From: Melanocharis versteri
Lineage: Eukaryota; Chordata; Aves; Passeriformes; Melanocharitidae
Direction of reading: 5' to 3'
NCBI GenBank assembly: GCA_013397845.1
Contig: VZTG01004593.1
Span: 534,761 to 598,760, forward strand
Length of the DNA stretch: 64,000 nt
The position numbers and the translations under genes are program-made. How positions within the stretch are numbered: position 1 is the stretch's first letter; each line of letters starts with the position of its first letter. Below, piece after piece: positions 51,501-62,821 of this stretch. The notes beneath the pieces were generated by a model, which was given only the letters and a program-made list of their open reading frames with translations, was not told the origin of the DNA and did no database searches.

Positions 51501-54500
51501 GTGGTATGAAATACTACAAGAGCTGTGGCCTTGGAAGGTGCCTAGGCAGTCTCAGGAGCCTCACACTGCTGTTTCTGGGGACAGCTTGCCTAGTGGGAGC
51601 ATGGAGCAGTGGGCTGGTAATTGTAGAATTTCACCCCAGGAAACTTTCCACTTCGGCCTGGGGTAATACCCCAGACAGATACTGCTCCAGAGTTATTACA
51701 GCCTGAATCAGAAGTTTGTGAGGGGGAAGAGAACAGTTTCACCTTGGTTTTCCCCAGAAGAGTAGCAAGAGAGTATGTTCTAAAATAAATGGGAAGAAAG
51801 CTCTTAGATGGTGCTTCTTAGCCCGAGGAAGTAATAAGTGCTCTTTCTGGGCATGCAGATTATCAAGATACCATTAACAAGATTTATTTGCTGCTCCTGT
51901 GAGCATGTAGTGCATGTAGGTCTTCTCAGGCATTTGCAAAGCACTTAAAGGAAAAGCTTGGTGGTCTGGAGATTGGAAAAAAGGACCCTGTCCCTCTGTT
52001 ATTTCCATGGAGGCTTGGGGTCACTCGGAAACGACAAACAGAATTTTGTAACTCTGGTTACAGCCAGAGTTACAGAGATCAGTGATCCCTGGTCTTCAAC
52101 CTGTGCCTATTCTTTTAATGTCTGGAGACATATTAGGGAGAGAAGGCAGTGCCTGGGAGGCAGATGGAGAAGAAGTCCTGTATGGTGGTACATGACTGCT
52201 TACAAGATCAGGGCCTCCATCCTTCTCTGCTCCAACCCTTGTGACATTGCCTCCTGTGTTCCACACTGAGGTACAGAGGATTTCTTCCTGCTCCTTTACT
52301 TGCCACCGGTGTTCTGTTTAATCAATGGCATCTCCTTTAGTTAGAACTTTTCTTATTTTCCACTTTGCTTCTCCTCTCCTATTTGTGTGTGTTACCAGCT
52401 CTAGGACATCTTCTGCTTTTCCACCTGACCTGTGGCTCAGTACAGATGCCACAGCATGATCTTGAGTAATGATTTTAGCTTTTTCCAGACAAGCCCTGAA
52501 GCGAATTCACAGGGCAAGGTCTTTTGAAGTCTCAAGCCTGCAATGTGGTGCAGGGAAACTGCTCCCCCAGGCACCAGTGTTAAGAGACACTCTAGTGAGG
52601 GAGCCAAGCTGGGTGGCTTTTCCCCTTATGTGCAAGAGGCTTCTAGTCTGAAAGACAGTGCAAGGTTATACTGTTCAAACCATCCCTTCTCTACAGCCTC
52701 AGCCTCTCCTACCTACTAAAATGATCCACTACGCAAGCAGTTTCATGGTGGGGGTATTGAGTTGGGGTATATCAGACCATTAACCACCATACTGTTCATG
52801 TTAACTGATAAATAATGGAAGGTTTTGACTGTAATATGCAGTTGGCTTTGTTTTGGTTTTTTTTAATTCCTAACCTTGCAACTCTATCCATGAATTTCAG
52901 TGGATGGCTTGTCATACCCTAATTGATCTTACAAATTTTGTACTGTACAAATGTTTTGGCAATGGAACCGTTTTGATCAAAGGTTGTATAAATCCCATTA
53001 GTCAGAGCAGCTGAACCTGTATGAACCCTTTGATGGGGCTTGTACCATCTGAATTCCTACAGCACCGTTACAGCTTGTACCTCCTGTGTATAGACACGCT
53101 TTTATTTGAGCTGCTCTGGCTGCGTGTTTTGGTGGGCAAAGGCATGATATGATCTGATGCAATGTGTGGGTTGCAAGACCCAGGCTCAGCAGCCTTTCTT
53201 GACTATGGGTTGCCAGCTCCATATCTTCCTTTGTTTGTCACCTAACATCACATCCATAGTGTTTTGGCTCAATGGCTCTCATCTGCTCTGACTGAGAAAT
53301 GAAATAGGACTCTGGAAAAAAAAGAGTCCACTGAATTGCAGTGATTTATGTACATGCCAACAGGAATGAGGAAATACAAATTCCTCCTGCTTCCAGATTT
53401 TCACACCAGCCACTTTGAGGGCACTATTTTATTTCTTGGATTGTTGAACTCATTTGGCCTTGTGCCTCACAGCACCACATGAGGTATGTCTTAATAGGCC
53501 TGAAAGGTATGGCATGCTGTGACTTGATTTTATTTACATTTATGTACATATCACTGTGTTTATTTTAAAATTACTGAACTTCTGCAGTTGCAGCTCCAGG
53601 GTGGTAAAGTTCGCTGAAAGGACAGTTAGGTTCCTATCATCTAAATCTGGAAGACCTTATTTAAAATCACAGCTACTGTTTGCCTCCTCTTACTTTGCTG
53701 AGCTCATTCAGTGAAACTGTACTGGTCTTTTATCTGGTCTGTACTAGCTTCCTGCTTGCTTTTTTTTCTTTTTTTTCACTACCTCAGTGACTCTATTTGG
53801 ATTTCCAATGACAGAAGTGATAGCTATCATTTATTAATAACATGGAAAAAAAATGTAATTCTGGCAAAATATTTAACTTTGAAGTATATTTTCTTTCATT
53901 TAACTGAAACTCCTCAAACTCATGGCTGACTGTCCCAGTTCCCTGTGTCTCTTACATCAGCACTCCATCTCAAAAGGACACCTTGACTAGCCAGAAAAGG
54001 GAGTTCTAAGGCACTACAGGTGTAATGAGATAAGTCAGCTTCTGGCTTATTGTGTAGTGCTGGTCAGGCATTTTCTGTCAAAATGTTTTTATTTTCTCTA
54101 GTCAGGAGTCACTGATTTGACAACTGTTAGTGGAAATGTACCTATCGGTTTTGGCAGGTGAGTCTTCTCACGCAGGAGAATGAGTCTCTGGAGCAGGGCA
54201 GACGCCTGTCTGCAGAACATCCCGCTTCCCCTAGTGCAGCTGGCAGCCCTCCCTGGGTCCTTGGAGATCGCTTCCAGTGCCCTGACAGCCTGGAGACGTA
54301 AAACCTGGAGACTTAAACTTCTACCTCTAATGCCCAGATGGGAAGAACTCCAGAATGCTACTGCTAGTATGAGATATGGCTAACTCAAACCTGAGTTAGT
54401 TCTATTTTGTGTTTAACTAAATAATTAAATGTTTATTGGCCCACAGAGGGAGCAGGTGACTGAAACTGTTATGGAACAGCTGCTTAAACTGGTTCTGGTC

Positions 54501-57024
54501 AGTGAGATCCTGCTCCTGTCTCTTCTTCACACCAAACCTGACTGCAAGTTCCTATCCTCTTCTTTGGCCCAGAGTCATGCTTGAAGGCATACCAGAGAGA
54601 TAAGACCCATGGAGAATGACTCTCTAGGAAGTAGGGCATTTAGGTCCTCAGTGCAGCTCCCAACAGGTTCAGCTGTACGTAAGAGCTGGCACAAGCGATG
54701 GAAGACTTTGGCTGGGAAGAGGTGGGAGAAAGGGATATGACTATCCTTTTGGACAGGAGCAGGCCATTGAGAATAGTTTAGCTAAAGCCTTTTTAGAGCC
54801 TTAGCTGGGAGGTCCACCAATGTTTTCCTTCAGTCTTAGGGGAATGTATACATATACCACTGTTGCCAGTAACCACGTGGTTAGCATGGGAGCTGGAAAC
54901 ATGTAACACTCAGGCTTCAATTCCTGGTTGCAAACTTATATGTACCAGCAGCAAGTCCTAACCAAGAAACAAAGGGCTACTTCTGGATGGCTTGCAAACA
55001 TAGAGATCTCTAGGTTTCATCCACGTGTGGAATAAGGAGGTCCATTTTCAATGTGGCTACTGCCTTGCTCCCTTGTGTTCTGCAGCCCTCTTTCTCTCTC
55101 TTACTGCCGGTCCACTGCTCTGTCGAACTAAGCTAAAAAATCTTGTAAGACCAGGAGACTTGCAGACATGACAAATGGCTTTGCAGACATGCTTCCCCAA
55201 AGGTTTCAGTCCCAGGAGCAGGCGTGCAGCTTGACCTTGCCAGGAGCCAGTAGAGCACATTGAGAAGGACTGTGCCTAACACCTTATTTGCAGAATGTCC
55301 TATCCCCCACGTGCAGCATGTGCTGTCCCTCACCAGCTGCAAACCACTGTGCTAGGGACATCTGGTATGAGCTGTGATCTGTGCCTCCCAGCTCACAATG
55401 AATTCAGTGGGATTACTTGTATGCATAACGCTGCAGACACTGCCATTATAAATATTTCCTTTTTTAAAGTTAGTTAGGTGAGATTTTTATTAAGTGTAGT
55501 CTACATATGAAGCTGATAGCCTCTCTGCTTCCAGGCACAGGGTGCAAGTGTCTGCTGAGCTGCTGTGGAAGGTAGCAGGTATTTTAAGTTGTTCCTTGCT
55601 AATTATTGCTTCAGTAAACAACAGCTGTTCAAATGCAGCTCAGCTTCTTGCTTTGAAAAGATTACAGTGCCCAAACTGTAGTCTGGTATTATTGAAAAAA
55701 GAAAAAAAGTTATAATAATTTCACTCCCCTACTGCTACAGATTTTATGGGCTTTGTAGCGTGCTGTAATGTCAGGCATATTAATTGCTAGTGAGTTGATG
55801 TTAAGCAAATGAAACAGCTTTGTGCAGCATTTGGACACTTGGTTATAGACAGTTTAACAGCAGTCTTCTGGAGAGACTGTGCATTAGTCTTAGATTATTT
55901 TTCAGCACTGGAGGAATGGCTCTTTCAAAGTAACTATAAAATGAACCATTGCTGCCATGCAAAAGCGGTAATAAGCTGTTAAGGTACATTGCAAAGCATG
56001 AGGTCAGAGGCAGTATGTACTTCCAGCCACCCAAGAAGTGTAATAGCTACTAATTAGTGCAGCTCCTTCAGAGGCTACTGCTATTGCAATGAGAGGAAAG
56101 AAAGGCAGAAAAGTGCAAGGGGGGCCCCACTGTTACTATCTGCCCTTTAGATGAAGGAGTTGTTGGTATTAACTTAGCAGAGGGTGAAGGCCTGACCCAG
56201 CACAGCACTGAGTGTCAGCGATGTGCTCTTGGCAGTGAAAAGAAAAATAGCCCTGTTCTCTACTCCATGCAGTTCCTGCCCTTCTGCTTCCTTCCTGAGG
56301 AGCAGGATTTATAGGGGCATCTGTCTTGATTTATTGAGGAGCAAAAATTACAAATTAACTTTCCAGGCATGCGCACACACATGCTTTGCTGCACGATGCC
56401 AGACCGACCCCTTCTCCTCTGTCCTCCTGGCCGGGTGGCTCTTGCCCGGCAGCAGCTGGCCGAGCTACCAGCCCAGCATTGGAGTGAAGCTGTGGCAGTG
56501 CCCACGGCCACTGCCGGCCACCAGTGACCGTGAGCCAAGAACCAGGCTGGGCTTTGTTTGCAGCAATTGTTCCCTACACTGGTACATTTCACTGGCTGCA
56601 GATGAAAGCCATTTGAAAATACCTTTTGTGCAGCTAAAAACAAACAAAAAACCCCCTTCATGTGTTTGACACGAGCAGCATGTATAAGCAGTCAGGCTGG
56701 CACCCCCTGATTGCCTTTGAGAAGGAGCAGGGCGGTACGAGGTACTGCTCGTCACGGGGTGGCCTGCCAAGGGCACGGCTCTGCCTTGGGGCGGCAGGCG
56801 GGCACTCGCCATCGCGCTGTGTGGGCCAGCAGGGGCTGGCAAGGTGCTGCCTTGTGCAGCCCCTGCCACCGCCCAGAGCCCGCGGGAATGGCACATCCAG
56901 GGACCAGAGAGGGGGCACGAGGTGGTGACACTGGCCCCACAGGCCGTGCCAGGCTGCCCGCCCCGCTCGGGCCAGGCAGGCTCCATGCTGCGGGCTGGCA
57001 TGTGAGGCACGCCGTCTTAAGGCA
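45536..57024. other. Intergenic, no gene recognised
   Basis: About 11.5 kb of noncoding sequence. Many open frames of 60-150 codons are present (for example 47122-47481 minus, 49871-50263 plus and 56223-56669 plus). None has a domain I recognise, and several overlap in opposite strands, as chance frames do. GC content climbs from about 56.1 kb toward the island at 57 kb. Confidence 0.5.
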
Positions 57025-57066
57025 GTATGTATGTACGTACACAAGTACGGACGTACGTATGTATAT
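57025..57066 (+). repeat. GTAT/GTAC simple repeat
   Basis: About 40 bases of degenerate four-base repeats (gtatgtatgtacgtac and similar), just left of the second CpG island. Confidence 0.8.
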
Positions 57067-57151
57067 GCCGGTGTACTTATTTGTTTACATTGCTGGAACC
57101 CCGCCCCAAGGAGCCTCACCCCCGGAGCGCCGCGGGCCCCACCGCGCCGAT

Positions 57152-57162
57152 AAAATGGCGGC
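57152..57162 (+). promoter_or_regulatory. YY1-type motif
   Basis: AAAATGGCGGC closely matches the YY1 consensus (AARATGGCGGC). In many CpG-island promoters this motif sits just downstream of the transcription start. It also contains an ATG with A at -3 and G at +4. Confidence 0.6.
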
Positions 57163-57340
57163 CAAGACGCCGCCAGCGGCCCCGCGCCTGCCCGCCAGGG
57201 GGCGCGCGAGCCACGGCCGGCCGGCGCTGCCGCGTCCCGGTGTCCCGTGTCCCGATGTCCCGTGTCCCGTGTCCCGATGGAAGGGACGGCCGGTGCCGGA
57301 GCAGCAGGGGAGCGGCCCAGGCTGCAGCTCCGGGGGCTGA
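57155..57340 (+). CDS. Possible small ORF, 61 codons, unrecognised
   Basis: The frame starts MAAKTPPAAPRLPARGR at the ATG inside the YY1 motif, in a near-ideal start context (A at -3, G at +4), and stops at TGA 57338-57340. The peptide is rich in proline, arginine and alanine, as any GC-rich sequence would encode. Its last third is translated from repeat-like DNA. It may be the start of an unknown first exon or simply chance; I do not recognise it. Confidence 0.2.
   Translation: MAAKTPPAAPRLPARGRASHGRPALPRPGVPCPDVPCPVSRWKGRPVPEQQGSGPGCSSGG
57191..57206 (+). promoter_or_regulatory. Strong CTCF-binding site match
   Basis: CCCGCCAGGGGGCGCG contains CCGCCAGGGGGCGC, which fits the CTCF core at 13 of 14 positions (CCASYAGRKGGCRS, with G for A at position 3). 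CTCF binding would make this a candidate domain boundary between DCTD and its neighbour. Confidence 0.6.
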
Positions 57341-57409
57341 GTGAGGGGCGGTGCGCTGATGGCCAGGGGGTGCGGTGGCTGCGGGAGCCGCTGCTGGTCC
57401 CGGCGCGGA
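57281..57409 (+). repeat. Left copy of duplicated minisatellite flank
   Basis: About 129 bp nearly identical to 58140-58268 (offset 859, one mismatch seen: cccagg against ccccgg). This copy ends exactly at the single N at 57410, so it may be the end of a contig overlapping the right copy. Confidence 0.85.
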
Positions 57410-57410
57410 N

Positions 57411-58168
57411 CCGGTGCGGGAGCAGCAGGGGTGTCCTGATGGAAAGGACGGCCGGTGCCGGAGCAGCACGGGTGTCCCGGTGGAAGGGACAGGCGGTGCC
57501 GGAGCAGCAGGGGTGTCCCGGTGGAAGGGACAGGCGGTCCCGGAGCAGCAGGGGTGTCCTGATGGAAAGGACGGCCGGTGCCGGAGCAGCACGGGTGTCC
57601 CGGTGGAAGGGACAGGCGGTGCCGGAGCAGCAGGGGTGTCCCGGTGGAAGGGACAGGCGGTCCCGGAGCAGCAGGGGTGTCCTGATGGAAAGGACGGCCG
57701 GTGCCGGAGCAGCACGGGTGTCCCGGTGGAAGGGACAGGCGGTGCCGGAGCAGCAGGGGTGTCCCGGTGGAAGGGACAGGCGGTCCCGGAGCAGCAGGGG
57801 TGTCCTGATGGAAAGGACGGCCGGTGCCGGAGCAGCACGGGTGTCCCGGTGGAAGGGACAGGCGGTGCCGGAGCAGCAGGGGTGTCCCGGTGGAAGGGAC
57901 AGGCGGTCCCGGAGCAGCAGGGGTGTCCTGATGGAAAGGACGGCCGGTGCCGGAGCAGCACGGGTGTCCCGGTGGAAGGGACAGGCGGTGCCGGAGCAGC
58001 AGGGGTGTCCCGGTGGAAGGGACAGGCGGTCCCGGAGCAGCAGGGGTGTCCTGATGGAAAGGACGGCCGGTGCCGGAGCAGCACGGGTGTCCCGGTGGAA
58101 GGGACAGGCGGTGCCGGAGCAGCAGGGGTGTCCCGGTGGAAGGGACGGCCGGTGCCGGAGCAGCAGGG
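57411..58168 (+). repeat. GC-rich minisatellite, 41-bp units in 123-bp HOR
   Basis: From 57431 to 58168 there are exactly 18 units of 41 bp, arranged as six copies of a three-unit (A-B-C) higher-order repeat of 123 bp. The A unit starts with gtgtcctgatggaaagg at 57431, 57554, 57677, 57800, 57923 and 58046; B and C start with gtgtcccggtggaaggg. Part of one more unit lies at 57411-57430. Because 123 is divisible by three and the units lack stops, long open frames run through the array on both strands. These are not genes. The near-identity of the 123-bp copies implies recent expansion. Confidence 0.95.
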
Positions 58169-58268
58169 GAGCGGCCCCGGCTGCAGCTCCGGGGGCTGAG
58201 TGAGGGGCGGTGCGCTGATGGCCAGGGGGTGCGGTGGCTGCGGGAGCCGCTGCTGGTCCCGGCGCGGA
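58140..58268 (+). repeat. Right copy of duplicated minisatellite flank
   Basis: Partner of 57281-57409, continuous with the end of the minisatellite on its left and with the rest of the CpG island on its right. Confidence 0.85.
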
Positions 58269-58560
58269 CGCCGTGCCGGCTGCCGTGCCGGGGCAGGGAG
58301 CGGCTCGCTGGCGGCTGGGAGCGCGCTTCAGTGCCTTCCCTGCGGTCTGAGCTGCGCTGCGGGGCGGGCCGGGACCGGAGGGAGCAGTGTGCCGCTCCCG
58401 GTGCGGCACGGCGGTAGCGCGGTCCTGCGCCGGGGAAGGACCAGGTGCTTCCCAGCGCACCGGAGCTGGCGGAGCGTGAAACGCCTGGGAGGAGAGTGCC
58501 GGTCATTGAGGGCGAGGTGCGCCCAGGGCAGAGCGCGGTCAGCGCCGGCGCAGACAAGAT

Positions 58561-59228
58561 TTTACTATTTTAAATTTTTTGTTTGATTTTTTATTTAACC
58601 TAAATACTTGCCTCTGGATGCCTTGAAAACATAAGCGTGCGGGTGTCTTGGCTCCGGCTATATTAATAGAGAGTGCGGAGGTTTGTTTTAGTTAGTTTTA
58701 ATAATCAGCTGCTATAGAAGGTAATAGAACAACATGTCTCTGCTGAGGAAACCAAGGGATGTTTTTAAAATGCCTCAGCTTTGCACTCTGTTTAAAGAAC
58801 TGAAACTTTTAGAGTAATCTTTGTTGGTTTCAGTCCGTATCAACCTTATTTGGATATTTCAGAGTTATTAAAGGGGAGGTGATAAGGAGAAAAGAAACCC
58901 AAACCCTTTGGCCTGGCATTTACCAGAGTTATAAAGGTTTTACTTTGACATCTCCTGTGCAACTAAATGAATGGTGCCATAATCTAGTTTAAACTCCCAT
59001 CACCTGCATCCATTACATGTACTTCCAATAGCTCCTATTTTGCCAAAAGCTTCTGGAAACTACTCCTGTAATCAGTTACCAGAATTGCATTCCCACCCAC
59101 TTTCTCTTCCATCCTTCCCTGTTTGGAAGCACCTTACTACAATATGGGGGGTTTTTTTGGTTTTTTGTTTTTTGTTTTTTTTTCTGTGAAGGCATTTAGA
59201 CACTATTTTCATGGCATCCTTTTGTGCC
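58561..59228. other. Intergenic, no gene recognised
   Basis: Sharp return to AT-rich sequence after the CpG island. No exon or named repeat was seen. Confidence 0.5.
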
Positions 59229-59316
59229 TTTTTTTTTTTTTTTTTTTTTTTTATTTTTGCCAAACTTACGTTTTTTTTGTGTTTTTTNNNNNNNNNNNNN
59301 NTTTTTTTTTTTTTTT
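59229..59316 (+). repeat. Poly-T tracts with 14-bp N gap
   Basis: T24 at 59229-59252, further T-rich sequence, 14 Ns at 59288-59301, then T15. On each side the T-run is followed by a similar (a)ttttgccaaa word (59253-59265 and 59317-59328). The sequence may therefore be locally duplicated around the gap, or the two sides may be alternative reads of the same site. Confidence 0.85.
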
Positions 59317-59830
59317 AATTTTGCCAAAGCTCAGATTTATGTGTGATGTTTTCTTGTGCTTTCTCCAGGGTTTTCATGATGAATGCATCAGGACTGTATG
59401 CAAGAGTGGTATTGCTGGCACCATATGCAGAGATAACATTGCCTTCCCATTTCCCTTGTTTAACAAGGCCAGTAATCTCATTAAGCTCCTCCACCCCTAA
59501 AAGCTCTTCACTGCCACCACTATTGTACTGGAATCTCACAATGAGTTATTTATCCATTATGCACTCCTCATTCTTTCCAGTCAGTGCTTTCTTGAAGGCG
59601 GCTATGTACCTTTCATAGCAAGATTTGCATTTCTTATTCTGAGATATTTTACTATTGGAGTTGCCTGTATTAAAATGCATTTTGTTCGAATGGGCTCACT
59701 TCAGTGAGTGATCCATATTGTTCTGTATGACTGCTCTGTCCTCGCCATTATTTGCCACTCCATTAATTTTTGTCATCTGCAGATATTGGCGTGACTGATT
59801 TTTTTTTTTAATAGGTGCTTCCCCATCACT
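59315..59830 (-). mobile_element. Decayed CR1-type LINE reverse-transcriptase relic
   Basis: Minus-strand translation from about 59790 gives KINGVANNGEDRAVIQNNMD, then HSLK, a stop, and AHSNKMHFNTG. This fits the CR1-clade pattern after the FADD box (T-K-x-x-G-V-A-x-x-x-E-x-x-A-x-I-Q-x-x-x-D-x-L-x-x-W-A-x-x-N-x-M-x-F-N). The FADD region itself is visible only across a small deletion (tctgcagatgac). A stop replaces the conserved tryptophan. The same frame continues to 59315 with just one more stop, ending in a poly-A-like tract, but that part is not recognised. The element is dead and old. Confidence 0.55.
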
Positions 59831-60400
59831 ATGTAAGTTGGTGACTAATACCTGGTTCTGGTATTATGGTCTTGTACACCCACAACCTCCCCAGCTCATT
59901 TTTCCATAGTAGTTCTTATCTGCCAACAATGGATGAGTTTTTTAATAAATTTTTCACACTTTTTTTTAAACAGCATTTCTAGCATGCCTATAGTTACTTT
60001 CAGATTTGCATTACTGACTGATTCCTCTATTATCTTTCTTTATACTGTTTTCATTTTATTTATTATTGCTGTAACTTTAATTGGTTCATTAGATAGCCAT
60101 TCTTGTAATTTCAGTTTTTAAATGATTCCTGGGCTTGAAATTTGGAAATATTTTATTGCATTGGGATAAGAATTTCCCCTTGTGCCTCTGTAATGCATGG
60201 CACTCACCCTGCAGCCTCAGACGGCTTAAGTGTGATTGAGTAACTAGAGCTGTTGAAACATGTTGTCGCCTTCCAGCCTTGCTCTTAAGTTTCTGAATTT
60301 CCTCCTTTTCCTCCTGAATCCCAAAAGGCTTTATTAAGACAGCTTTGTGGGAACCATTAACTCTAAGCTGCATAATTATGTTACTATAGCATTGACTTAT
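59831..60400. other. Possible further LINE-derived sequence
   Basis: AT-rich sequence adjoining the reverse-transcriptase relic. Its upstream RT motifs (for example the GVPQGS box) were not found, so either the relic is short or the rest is too diverged to see. The 94-codon minus frame at 60089-60373 is lysine/glutamine-rich and unrecognised. Confidence 0.3.
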
Positions 60401-61765
60401 TTAATAGTAGGGAAAAAATTGTATGCGTGTCTAGAAATTTATATTCCTCAATGATGGAATTTTAACTTAGTAAATTATACGGTTTACTCAATTTACCTAC
60501 AAAGTTATAGTAATTAACAGCAAGAGAGTCTATCTGCAATAAAGCAGGTTCTGTGAAAACATGTCACTTTAATGAGCTGCCATCATATTACACTTATTCT
60601 TCACCTTCTAAATTGTATATAAGGCTCTCATGTACTTAAAGAAAGGGATGGTGTTACTGTTTAGCTTGCTTTGTTTAGGAGTGGGGACCCATATTTTGCA
60701 TATTTATCTTTAATGCATCTTAGTGATGCATTTTATGTCATGCTTGTACTGCTCAAAGTTGCATACATTTGGCATTTGTGATGCTAGAAATCAAGCCAGG
60801 AATTTTTTTTTAAAGGCATGCATACAAAGAATATTGCAGTTAATAATCCTCATCCCTACTATTTGTGTGGTACTGCATGACTTCATTCTCACTGCTGCAT
60901 TTCAGACCACATAAGGGCAGCTCACCTCCCTTTTGCTCCTTACCCTGTTGTCCCCAGCACATCTGGTTATTAAAGCAGGGCAGATTGTGCCAGAGCACCA
61001 GACAGCATGTTCTCGTCCCTCACAGTGCCACCTGCAATTGCCAGTATTGTATCATGTGATTAGGAGATGGCATGACAAACAAACCTTTCCACCATCTCTT
61101 CACCCTGAAAGGCCTAAGAGACTTTAGTGGTCCATAACAAATATTCAGGTTTCTGGGATGGGTGAACAGAAAAGCTGCAGTTTTTCAGCTTTTCATAGTG
61201 CAGTTAATTAAGCTCTGGCATCCTCGTTTATGTTATTTCTGCTGAAAAATGGGCTGGGGGGGATGAGCAGGGATTTACCTATTAGTAGTATTTTGACTTT
61301 TTGAATAGGTCTAGCCTAGGTACTCACACAGTTAAATTTGCCTTATGTGGTCAGTCTGCCACAAAGCTAAAAACTTCAGCAGTAAAAAATGAAGTCTTAA
61401 GCTCTGTCAGCAAGACAGCTATAGATCATGTGTCCCTTTTTTCCCAGGGGGAAGAAATGGCACACACTCATCAATTAACTAGTTTACATTTTGTTTTTTA
61501 TCACTTTTTGCTTGACTTTGTTTTGTATCACTGAGCCCCAGCAACTTGCATGTGTAAAGATCAATTTATTTTTATAAGCCTTGTATATTTAGTCCTTAGG
61601 ACTGATTGGCTGTAGATGAGAAGCTGATTAGTTTGGTGGGTTTGGATGTGGTTTTGCAGTTAGTGGTATGATATCACTGTGTCTGTGCTGTTCAATTTAT
61701 GCTGTGGAATGATGCTCTGTGCTTTGGCTTATTTTTAACCCTGGCAGCTTCTAATAAGTGTCAAA

Positions 61766-61790
61766 TAAGCAGCTTCTAATAAGCTGCTTA
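61766..61790. repeat. Inverted repeat, 10-bp stem and 5-nt loop
   Basis: taagcagctt - ctaat - aagctgctta is a perfect hairpin. It sits in a local direct repeat of agcttctaataag (about 61746 and 61771). No T-run terminator or known RNA structure is associated with it. Confidence 0.8.
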
Positions 61791-62802
61791 GAAGCTGTTT
61801 CTAGTAAGTGCCTCTGCTTTGCCATCCCCAAAGAATTATGCATGAGTTTCTTCCTCTTTTTCTTTAAGGTTCTCAAGCTGCCCATATGTATAGCCATAGC
61901 TTGCCCTTCTGGAGATAGCAGTATACCAAGGTATCAACACTTTCAGAAGCTTCTTCCTTCTTTTTTTTCTGAAAACAGAATTCAAACATTTTGTCATCTG
62001 ATTCTCTGCAAATGCAGCCCATTCTCTCACAGACAATTTTAACTGTTATTTTATGCAGTGTTTTTTCTTTTACAGCCTTTCAGCCATCACTCTAGAAATG
62101 CCTCAGAAGAGTGGCAGTGGTAACTGGCATTTTTTTCCCCCCTTGTCAAATGCAAATCTCTCACCTCCCAAGTGTGAACATACAAAGATCTCTTACTACC
62201 TTTTTTTTTTTTTTTAAAATAACAAAATTAGGCCATAGTTAGCTAAGCAGTGACCTGATTAGTGCTGGATCATGTTACCAACTCAAGGTTGTCACTACAA
62301 AGCAAGCGTGGTGAAGTCTGCCTGTTCCAACTAGAATGAAAGCAGTCTCTTGATGTAGAGCAGTGCTGAAGTCAGCAGTTTCTGCAAAGTGGGCCTAAAT
62401 GCAGGTTGAAGGATCTCTTCTGTGTATATATGTAACTACCACTGCCAATCTAATTCTTTATAATCAAGTACTTTTTGTCGTATTTCTACTCAGGAGGATA
62501 TGAGAGAAAACAGTTCTAAGTGATTTTTTTGTTCCTTGGCTTTCCTTATCTATGGGAGATTTGGTTTTGTGAGGTATATTTAACATTTTCTCTAAAGTAC
62601 TCCCCCTGAGAGATGCCATGGAGTAATTCACTTTGCTGAGTTAGCAGATGAAGCCACTGGATAGAGTCAAAAAGAGAAACTGCCAACTGTGAAGCAAATG
62701 AATCAATACCAGTGCAAGGCGATCACTTTGCTTCTTTGATATGAGAAAAACGGCAGCACAGATGCAGTATCTGACATACAGGTTAAAAAAACCCAAATAT
62801 AA

Positions 62803-62821
62803 ACACACACACACACACACA
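62803..62821 (+). repeat. CA microsatellite
   Basis: Nine and a half uninterrupted AC units. Confidence 0.95.

Larger units (their letters stand above)
57100..58560. promoter_or_regulatory. Second CpG island, possible promoter or insulator
   Basis: Very GC- and CpG-rich sequence between AT-rich flanks. It contains a YY1-type motif, a strong CTCF match and a minisatellite array. Such composition suggests an active, unmethylated regulatory region or the first exon of an unrecognised transcript. Part of the apparent length is the minisatellite and a duplicated flank next to a single N at 57410. No annotated gene could be assigned. Confidence 0.55.

Noticed and set aside
57431..58168. Regular repeat array suggestive of CRISPR
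   Set aside because: Units are contiguous 41-bp minisatellite monomers with no unique spacers, in a vertebrate genome.
56658..58557. Very long open frames (up to 600 codons minus, 318 codons plus) with repeating proline/serine/glycine-rich blocks
   Set aside because: They exist because the 123-bp repeat is a multiple of three and lacks stop codons in several frames on both strands. They also cross the N join. Overlapping long frames on both strands with the same period point to repeat DNA, not a gene.
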